Below, one piece after another: positions 7,796 through 12,633 of a stretch of DNA of 12,633 nucleotides. The notes under the pieces were generated by a model that saw only the letters and a program-made list of their open reading frames with translations, was not told the DNA's origin and made no database searches. The DNA is from Phycisphaera mikurensis NBRC 102666. GTDB taxonomy: Bacteria; Planctomycetota; Phycisphaerae; Phycisphaerales; SM1A02. Location of the stretch: assembly GCA_945870475.1 (NCBI GenBank), contig CAMBSR010000043.1:1-12633 (forward strand), given 5' to 3'. The position numbers and the translations under genes were made by a program. The number at the start of each line of letters is the position of its first letter. Position 1 is the stretch's first letter.

Positions 7796-7801
7796 TAGAC
7801 T
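7796..7801 (+). promoter_or_regulatory. Putative -10 box (TAGACT) for the DoxX-ExbB operon
   Basis: TAGACT ends 7 nt before the ATG at 7809, the spacing typical of leaderless bacterial genes, in which transcription starts at or next to the A of ATG. No Shine-Dalgarno is present. A weak -35-like GGCACA lies at 7771-7776 with a 19-nt gap. This would drive all six downstream genes. Confidence 0.55.
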
Positions 7802-7808
7802 CCGCGCC

Positions 7809-8618
7809 ATGAGCCCCAGCCAGTTCGCAGCCACGAACATCCTGCCGCTCCTGGCGCGGATCGTCCTCTGCATGGCCTTCCTTCCGCAGGGCTGGAACAA
7901 CCTGATGCGGGATGTCGAGTACACGGCGCGCGATGCCCAGCGGCTGCGCGAGCTGGGCGTGCGCGGGATCACCGATCCCGATCCCCGCAAGGCGGACGTG
8001 GCGCTCGGTGCCATCCGCGGTTGGGAGGCGTTCGAGCCGCAGGATCAGATGCCGGGGGCTGCGGCAAGCAAGCAAGCCGCGTCGTCTGCCGCGCAGTCCG
8101 CTTCGACGGGCGCTGCCGCCCCGGCCGTCCCCGCCGCCAAGCCGGCCGCGCAGGACGCCGGCGCCACGGGCACCGTTCCGATCCCCACCGTGGAACGGCC
8201 CGTCACCACCCCGGCACTCAGCCCGTTGGCCCCGCTCACGCAGCGCGGCCTCTACACGCTCACGCTCCTGGCCGACCGCGCGCGCATCCCGTTCCCCGTG
8301 GAGATCGCGTGGGCCGTGGCGGGCGTGCAGCTCGTCGGCGGCGCGTGCGTGGTGCTCGGGCTCTTCAGCCGCGTGTGGGGACTGCTGATGTCGGTGATCC
8401 TGGCGGCGCTCTTCGTCACCACGAGCCTGCCGGTCATCAAGGCGCAGGGACCGTTCAGCCTGGGCGCGGAACAGCAGAACATGGTGCTCGCGCAGCTGGG
8501 GCTCTTCGTCCTGGCGCTCGGTGCGTTCCTCGTGGGGCCCGGAGCCATGAGCCTCGACCGCGCCATCTTCCGGCGCTCGCGGCGCACCCCCGCAAAGGGC
8601 AAGTCGAAGTCGGCATGA
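7809..8618 (+). CDS. DoxX-like membrane protein with Ala/Pro-rich insert
   Basis: The protein has 269 aa with about four membrane helices (near 10-28, 164-186, 188-208 and 225-245). The first helix and its end (ARIVLCMAFLPQGWNNLM) match the pattern of DoxX-family proteins, small four-helix membrane proteins whose biochemical role is mostly unclear. Between helices 1 and 2 lies an unusually long segment (about 33-150). Its middle (84-140) is low in complexity, with Ala, Ser, Pro and Lys, and is probably a flexible periplasmic or cytoplasmic loop. ATG at 7809 was chosen over an upstream GTG (7767) because it starts right before the first helix and sits 7 nt after TAGACT. Its TGA overlaps the ATG of the next gene (ATGA). 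It is the first gene of the ExbB/ExbD operon, which suggests membrane function linked to that system. The family call is reasonable but not certain. Confidence 0.75.
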   Translation: MSPSQFAATNILPLLARIVLCMAFLPQGWNNLMRDVEYTARDAQRLRELGVRGITDPDPRKADVALGAIRGWEAFEPQDQMPGAAASKQAASSAAQSASTGAAAPAVPAAKPAAQDAGATGTVPIPTVERPVTTPALSPLAPLTQRGLYTLTLLADRARIPFPVEIAWAVAGVQLVGGACVVLGLFSRVWGLLMSVILAALFVTTSLPVIKAQGPFSLGAEQQNMVLAQLGLFVLALGAFLVGPGAMSLDRAIFRRSRRTPAKGKSKSA

Positions 8619-9625
8619 ACGATTCACCCGAGCAGCTCGGGGCGACGGGGCACGGCGTGGAAACGCGAAGCCCGGTCGTGGCGGTGATCGCATCGACCGT
8701 GGTGCACGTGGTGATCGCGCTTGCGCTCGTGATGATGGGCGTGACCGCCGCGCGTGCCATGCGCCGCGAGGCGCCGCCGGTGCTGGTGGCCGAGTGGACG
8801 CCGCCGCCGCCCGCAGGCGTGGCGCCGGCGCCGCCGGAACTCCCGGTTCCGGGAGGCGCCCTGGTACAGGCCGGACCGGCGACGCGCGCACGCTCCGAGA
8901 CCGCGTCGGCCGCGCGCACCGCGGCGGATCGGCTGGAACGACTGATTCCGCAGGCTCAGTCAATGGAAGCATCGAACGCACGCCTGGGCGGGCCGCTCGG
9001 GTTCGGCGGCGCGCTGCCGGAGCGCTTCCGCGCAGCGAGCTTCGCGCTCGACCGCCATCGCGTGGCGTTCGTGGTGGATGGCGGCGGACGGCTCCTGGCC
9101 GCACTGCCCGCGGCGCGTGCCGTGCTTGCGCAACGATTGGCCGCGCTCACGCCGGACCAGCAGTTCACGGTGGCCGTGGCACGCGGCACCGGCACGGAAC
9201 TGGCGCCCGGCACGCCGGCCGCGGCCACGCGCGAGAACGTGGCCGCCGCGCTCCGCTGGTTCACCGACCGCGCCGCGCCCGGCGGCACGCCGGACCTCGG
9301 TGCCGCGCTCGGCGAGGTGTGGCGCAACTTCGAGCCCGACGCCGTCTGCGTGATCGGCCGCGGCACGCCCGCGCCACGCCGCACCGCGGCACGCACGCCG
9401 GGCACCGCGCTCGTGGCCACGGCCGACCGCCTGAATCCCGCGCGCCCGGACGGCGGCCGCGCCGCAACCTTCCTCTGCATCGAACTGGTCGAGCCTTCGG
9501 CCGACAACTCGCTGCGAACGCTCGGCGAGCGCCACGGCGGCGCCACGGGCTACCTTCTCCTCGACCGCGAATCGCTCGGGCTCACGCGCGCCCGCCCGCA
9601 GCCTGCAAGCACCAGGAATCCATGA
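8615..9625 (+). CDS. TonB-like anchored protein with degenerate VWA domain
   Basis: The protein has 336 aa. One membrane helix (about 21-44) contains S27, H31 and L38, the spacing of the conserved Ser/His/Leu positions in TonB and TolA helices that contact ExbB-ExbD or TolQ-TolR; the fourth position (TonB S31) is Gly42. A proline-rich linker follows (WTPPPPAG, APPELPVP, 61-79), then a helical stretch. The C-terminal domain looks like von Willebrand factor A: strand RVAFVVDGGG (149-158), GGTPDLGAAL (223-232), strand DAVCVIG (242-248), and the late motif LGERHGGATGYLLL (303-316). The metal site is degraded: DxSxS reads DGGGR, and the usual LTDG Asp is missing, although T225 remains. There is no TonB C-terminal domain. 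It is coupled by ATGA overlaps to DoxX upstream and ExbB downstream. It is inferred to be a force transducer or periplasmic partner of the ExbB/D motor. Confidence 0.75.
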   Translation: MNDSPEQLGATGHGVETRSPVVAVIASTVVHVVIALALVMMGVTAARAMRREAPPVLVAEWTPPPPAGVAPAPPELPVPGGALVQAGPATRARSETASAARTAADRLERLIPQAQSMEASNARLGGPLGFGGALPERFRAASFALDRHRVAFVVDGGGRLLAALPAARAVLAQRLAALTPDQQFTVAVARGTGTELAPGTPAAATRENVAAALRWFTDRAAPGGTPDLGAALGEVWRNFEPDAVCVIGRGTPAPRRTAARTPGTALVATADRLNPARPDGGRAATFLCIELVEPSADNSLRTLGERHGGATGYLLLDRESLGLTRARPQPASTRNP

Positions 9626-10455
9626 TGAACGCCAATACACCCCGCCTGCCCGCATTCCGCATGCTGCGCACCATGAACTCGCGCGCGACCGCCTTCGTCG
9701 CCACGCTCGCCGCCGCCGCGACCGCCGCGCCCGCCTCCGCGGGCCCGTCTTTCGCCACTGCCTTCTTCATCTCGCTCGACCAGTTGCCCGACGGCGGCGT
9801 GCGCGTCGACTGGATCGGCAGCTCCATGATCTGGGTGCTGATCGCCATGAGCCTCGCAAGCGTTGCGCTGATCTGGATCGCCTTCACGGCCAACCGCGTG
9901 GAGGACATGCTGCCACCCACCGCGGTGGAATCGATGCGTCGCGCCATCGCCGAAGGCCGCTTCGCCGAGGCGCTCGATGGCTCGCGCACCCAGGGCAGCG
10001 ACTTCGGCCGCGTGCTTCACGCCGCGCTCCTCTCGGCCCCCGCCGGGCACGAGGCGATGCTGCGCGCCGCGGAATCGATGTCCGACGAACTGGTGATCCG
10101 CCGCCTGCGCCGCATCGAGGTCCTCAACGTCTTCGGGCAGGTGGCGCCGATGATCGGCCTCTTCGGCACGGTGTACGGCATGATCGTCGCCTTCTTCACC
10201 ATCGCGCAGATGGGCGGCACGGCGGACCCGGTGGCGCTCGCGGGCGGCATCGGCACCGCGCTCGTCACCACGTTCTGGGGACTCCTCATCGCGATCCCCG
10301 CACTCAGCACGTTTGCCGTGGTGCGCAACCGCATCGACGCCGCCGGCACCGAGGCCTCGCGCGAGGTGGAGCAGATCCTGGCGCGCTTCCGCCCGGCCAC
10401 GCACGAGACGCCGGTGGCCGCGCTCGCCCATGAATCGCGGGGCGCGGGCGCCTGA
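9622..10455 (+). CDS. ExbB/TolQ/MotA-family proton channel protein
   Basis: The protein has 277 aa. It is the pentameric stator partner that, with ExbD/TolR, converts proton flow into movement of an envelope protein. It has a long N-terminal region that looks like a signal sequence (hydrophobic Ala stretch 24-40 ending ASAG) and then three membrane helices (about 67-90, 170-193 and 212-234). Helix 2 has the family signature VAPMIGLFGTVYGM and helix 3 has GTALVTTFWGLLIAIPA, including the channel Thr residues. The cytoplasmic loop between helices 1 and 2 (about 92-165) has the usual size. Either ATG at 9622 (overlapping the upstream stop) or ATG at 9625 may start it; AGGA lies 4 or 7 nt before them. 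The stop overlaps the next ATG by 1 nt (TGATG). Family membership is certain, the substrate system is not. Confidence 0.92.
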   Translation: MMNANTPRLPAFRMLRTMNSRATAFVATLAAAATAAPASAGPSFATAFFISLDQLPDGGVRVDWIGSSMIWVLIAMSLASVALIWIAFTANRVEDMLPPTAVESMRRAIAEGRFAEALDGSRTQGSDFGRVLHAALLSAPAGHEAMLRAAESMSDELVIRRLRRIEVLNVFGQVAPMIGLFGTVYGMIVAFFTIAQMGGTADPVALAGGIGTALVTTFWGLLIAIPALSTFAVVRNRIDAAGTEASREVEQILARFRPATHETPVAALAHESRGAGA

Positions 10456-10937
10456 TGCGCCGCAGCCGCGTCCATCGAAGGGGACCCGCGTCGTTCGAGG
10501 CGAACATGACGCCGCTCATCGACATGGCGTTCCTCCTCATCGTGTTCTTCGTGCTGGTGAGCCAGGTGACGGGCGCGGAGTTCGTGGAGATGGCGCTGCC
10601 GAAGCCTGCGTCCAACGCTGCGAAGCGCCCGGGCGATGCCGACCGCATCGTGCTGAACGTGATCCCTGCGAAGGACGGCGGCGCCGCCGCGTATCGCGTG
10701 GGCAAGCGCGAGTTCGCGCCCGATGCCGCCGGGCTGCAGCAGCTGGTGGCCACCATGGCGCAGGCCATGAAGGCGAACCCGGGCATCGAGGTCAACGTGC
10801 GCGCCGACCGCAGCACCGCGTACTCGTGGGTGCGGCCGGCGATGGACGCCGTGGCCGATGCACTGGCGACGAGCGGCATCGACCGCTCGCGCGCACGCGT
10901 CAAGCTCATGGTGATGGGGGCCGACTCGAATGGCTGA
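10455..10937 (+). CDS. ExbD/TolR-family protein, first copy
   Basis: The protein has 160 aa with the standard ExbD layout: a short basic cytoplasmic N-terminus, the signature NMTPLIDMAFLLIVFF with proton-carrying D23, one membrane helix (about 21-38), and a periplasmic domain ending in an alpha/beta fold (IEVNVRADRSTAYSWV, 95-110). Two ExbD chains normally sit inside an ExbB pentamer. It starts 1 nt inside the ExbB stop and its own stop lies within the next gene, an 8-nt overlap. With a second, sequence-divergent ExbD next to it, the channel may contain a heterodimer instead of a homodimer. Confidence 0.92.
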   Translation: MRRSRVHRRGPASFEANMTPLIDMAFLLIVFFVLVSQVTGAEFVEMALPKPASNAAKRPGDADRIVLNVIPAKDGGAAAYRVGKREFAPDAAGLQQLVATMAQAMKANPGIEVNVRADRSTAYSWVRPAMDAVADALATSGIDRSRARVKLMVMGADSNG

Positions 10938-11568
10938 TGTGGCCCACAGCGACGGCGGCACCCGCCATGCAGCGCTGGGCGCGCTGCAGGCGCTGGCAAG
11001 CGCACTGCCCGATGGGCAGGTGGGCCGACGCCCGCGCCGCAGCAGCATGGTGCGCCGCCGCCGCCGCGAGCCCGCGGTGGGCTTCGCCATCCGCACCAAC
11101 ATGACGCCGATGATCGACGTGGTGTTCCAGCTCCTCGTCTTCTTCATCGCCACCACGCGCTATGCCAACGACGAGCGAGTGATCGCCATGGATCTCGCGC
11201 GCCGTACCGCGGCAGTCGCGCCGTCTGGCACCGCGGCCCCCGTCCCGCCGCCTCCACCGCCGGCGGATCCGTTCGTGATGGAAGACGAGGCGCTGCGCCT
11301 CGAAGTGCGCACCGACGGCACCGTGGCCGCGGGTACGCCGTTCCGCAAGACGTTCACCACCGCGGAGCTCCGCGCCGCGCTCACGGAGCAGGTCCGAAGC
11401 CCCATGCATCCGAAGGGCATGTTCGAGGCCGCGTTCCCGGTGGTGATTGCGCCAGCGGAGAACGCACCGTGGGAATCGGCCGTGGAAGTGCTCGATGCCG
11501 CGGTGGCCGCGGGATTCCGCAACGTGGGCTTCGAGCGTCGCCCCGGCGCCACGGGGACCGCACCGTGA
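10930..11568 (+). CDS. ExbD/TolR-family protein, second copy with long N-terminus
   Basis: The protein has 212 aa. The ExbD signature NMTPMIDVVFQLLVFF is at 57-72, with the key D63 kept. About 50 residues precede it, including the basic run VRRRRRE (41-47), where most ExbDs have about 15-20. After the helix comes a linker with six consecutive prolines (106-111), then a periplasmic domain (about 117-205). ATG at 10930 overlaps the first exbD by 8 nt. Translation could also begin at M40 (11047), which would give a more usual N-terminus, but the upstream part has normal codon use for this window. Its stop overlaps a GTG start of the next gene. It differs clearly from the first ExbD outside the signature, so it is not a recent duplicate. 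Confidence 0.9.
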   Translation: MADVAHSDGGTRHAALGALQALASALPDGQVGRRPRRSSMVRRRRREPAVGFAIRTNMTPMIDVVFQLLVFFIATTRYANDERVIAMDLARRTAAVAPSGTAAPVPPPPPPADPFVMEDEALRLEVRTDGTVAAGTPFRKTFTTAELRAALTEQVRSPMHPKGMFEAAFPVVIAPAENAPWESAVEVLDAAVAAGFRNVGFERRPGATGTAP

Positions 11569-12633
11569 GCGGGCCGATCACCCGGGAGCAGGCATGTGCC
11601 TGCGTGCTGGGGACGATCCTCGCGATGCCTGCAGCGGCGCAGCAGACCGCACCCGCACAGTCCACGCCGCCTGCACCCAACGCTGCGCCTGCAACCAACG
11701 CAACCGGCGGCATCGAAGCCATGCGCGCCGCCGTGGAACTGGCGCGCGAGGATGCACGGCGCAGCTTCACCTCGACTACCGCGGCTGCATCCGCGTGGTC
11801 ACGCCTCGAGCGCCTCCGCGCACCGCTTCTCGAGTCCGACGACCCGCGCGCCGCGGCGTGGCTTGCCGATGCCGCGGAAGATGCGCTGACGGTGGGGCTC
11901 TCGATCGATTCGTGCGGTGTGGCGACGATCGTGGGCATCCCCACGCCCGCGCAGCGCGAACGCGCCACCGCGCTCCTCGGCGATGCGCTGGCGCGCACCC
12001 GCGCTGCGGAACGATCGGCGCGCGCCGCGATCTCCGCCGGCACCGCGACGCCGGAACTGGCAAGCCGCCTCGATTCCGTGGAGCTTGCGCAGCGCATCCC
12101 GCTCCTGCGCGCCTGCGCTGCGGTGCTTGCAGGCTGGGCGGGTGCCCTCCCCGCGCAGGATGCGCCCGCGATCATGGAAAGCGCCGCCATGCGGCTTGCC
12201 ACCATGCGCGGCGGACTCACCGGGAACGCCCGCGCGCTCGCCGACCTCTGCTGCGGGCTGGGCATGGTGCGTACCGGCCATCGCGCCGACGGCGACGCCG
12301 CGCTCGCACCCATCGCCGCCGATCCGAATGCGCAGCCCGCGATGCGTGTCCTTGCGATCGCCGGCCTCACCGAGAACGCCGCGCCCAGCGCCTCCGGCCG
12401 GCGCCGCGCGCTCGAGGCACTGCGCGCGCGCCACGGCGGCACGCTCGACGACCAGCTGCGACTCCTCCTCGGCGACCTCGACTTCCGCCTCGCGCGCGCC
12501 GCCGCCGCGGACGCCACCGCCGACCGCGGCGCCGGCGCATCGCCCTGGCGCGGGTGGCTCGATGCGGTGGCCATGGCCGCGCCCGCGCGTCGCGCCGATG
12601 TCCGCGCCGAGGCGCTCACGCGCGTGGCGCGCA
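11565..12633 (+). CDS. Exported Ala-rich helical protein, 3' end outside window
   Basis: The frame starts with GTG at 11565, overlapping the second exbD stop (GTGA), and stays open for 356 codons to the window edge. The N-terminus (ITREQACACVLGTILAMPAAAQQ) reads as a short signal peptide with cleavage near AAA-QQ, followed by an Ala/Pro/Thr/Asn-rich linker. From about residue 48 it is strongly helical and rich in Ala, Arg and Leu, with helix-turn-helix periodicity like tetratricopeptide-type solenoids. I see no clean repeat consensus or catalytic motif. Third codon positions are nearly all G or C, supporting this frame over the serine/arginine-rich reverse frame. A periplasmic partner or cargo of the ExbB/D system is a reasonable inference from position only. 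The total size is unknown. Confidence 0.8.
   Translation, partial: MSGPITREQACACVLGTILAMPAAAQQTAPAQSTPPAPNAAPATNATGGIEAMRAAVELAREDARRSFTSTTAAASAWSRLERLRAPLLESDDPRAAAWLADAAEDALTVGLSIDSCGVATIVGIPTPAQRERATALLGDALARTRAAERSARAAISAGTATPELASRLDSVELAQRIPLLRACAAVLAGWAGALPAQDAPAIMESAAMRLATMRGGLTGNARALADLCCGLGMVRTGHRADGDAALAPIAADPNAQPAMRVLAIAGLTENAAPSASGRRRALEALRARHGGTLDDQLRLLLGDLDFRLARAAAADATADRGAGASPWRGWLDAVAMAAPARRADVRAEALTRVAR

Noticed and set aside
9622..11568. Zorya-type antiphage defence (ZorA/ZorB resemble MotA/MotB)
   Set aside because: The genes are ExbB and short ExbD proteins without the long ZorA tail or a peptidoglycan-binding ZorB domain, and no helicase or nuclease gene is present.
8615..11568. 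Classical Tol-Pal or TonB operon
   Set aside because: There is no TolB, Pal, TonB C-terminal domain or TonB-dependent receptor, and the transducer-like protein ends in a VWA-like domain.
11381..12619. Reverse frame of 412 codons at the right edge
   Set aside because: It is Ser/Ala/Arg-rich without motifs, whereas the forward frame from 11565 has a signal peptide, a coupled start and strong third-position GC.

Overview
The window is GC-rich and densely coded. It looks like chromosomal DNA from a planctomycete-type bacterium, perhaps Phycisphaerae. That placement is inferred from a secreted protein with a VPGPG-type PEP-CTERM tail ending in RRRR, a side-by-side pair of ketosynthase-like genes, ExbB/ExbD genes next to VWA and Ala-rich helical secreted proteins, and genes that mostly lack Shine-Dalgarno sequences. 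No mobile element, phage gene or CRISPR array is visible, and no gene-free stretch exceeds 300 bases.

Layout, left to right. (1) A few dozen codons of a probable rightward gene end at 173. They converge on leftward nuoG (278-1942), with a long inverted repeat (177-265) between them. (2) Leftward genes follow: nuoG, a small membrane-anchored protein of unknown function (2004-2630), an intact FabF-type ketosynthase (2663-4000), and a second FabF-fold protein (3997-5328). The last two overlap by 4 nt. The second has lost the catalytic Cys and both His residues, so the pair resembles a KS/chain-length-factor heterodimer. (3) A leftward secreted PEP-CTERM-like protein (5417-6118) has a TTG start and the clearest ribosome binding site in the window. 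(4) A leftward class II DAHP synthase (6226-7617) lies just downstream of a tRNA-Leu(UAG) gene (7653-7736). (5) From 7809 to the right edge runs one rightward operon of six genes joined by overlaps of 1 to 8 nt: a DoxX-like membrane protein, a TonB-like anchored protein with a degenerate VWA domain, an ExbB/TolQ-type proton-channel protein, two ExbD/TolR-type proteins, and the first 356 codons of an exported Ala-rich helical protein.

How the genes may work together. The rightward operon looks like a proton-motive-force-driven envelope machine. ExbB plus two ExbDs, both keeping the key Asp, would energise a transducer whose membrane helix carries the Ser/His/Leu positions known from TonB and TolA, but whose periplasmic part is VWA-like. 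This is the best candidate for an undescribed system here. The leftward ketosynthase pair suggests an unusual fatty-acid or polyketide-like condensing enzyme. A recurring hexamer TA(G/C)ACT lies 7-13 nt upstream of the starts of four transcription units (nuoG, the ketosynthase pair, tRNA-Leu, DoxX operon). It is probably the -10 box and implies leaderless or nearly leaderless mRNAs for the protein genes.
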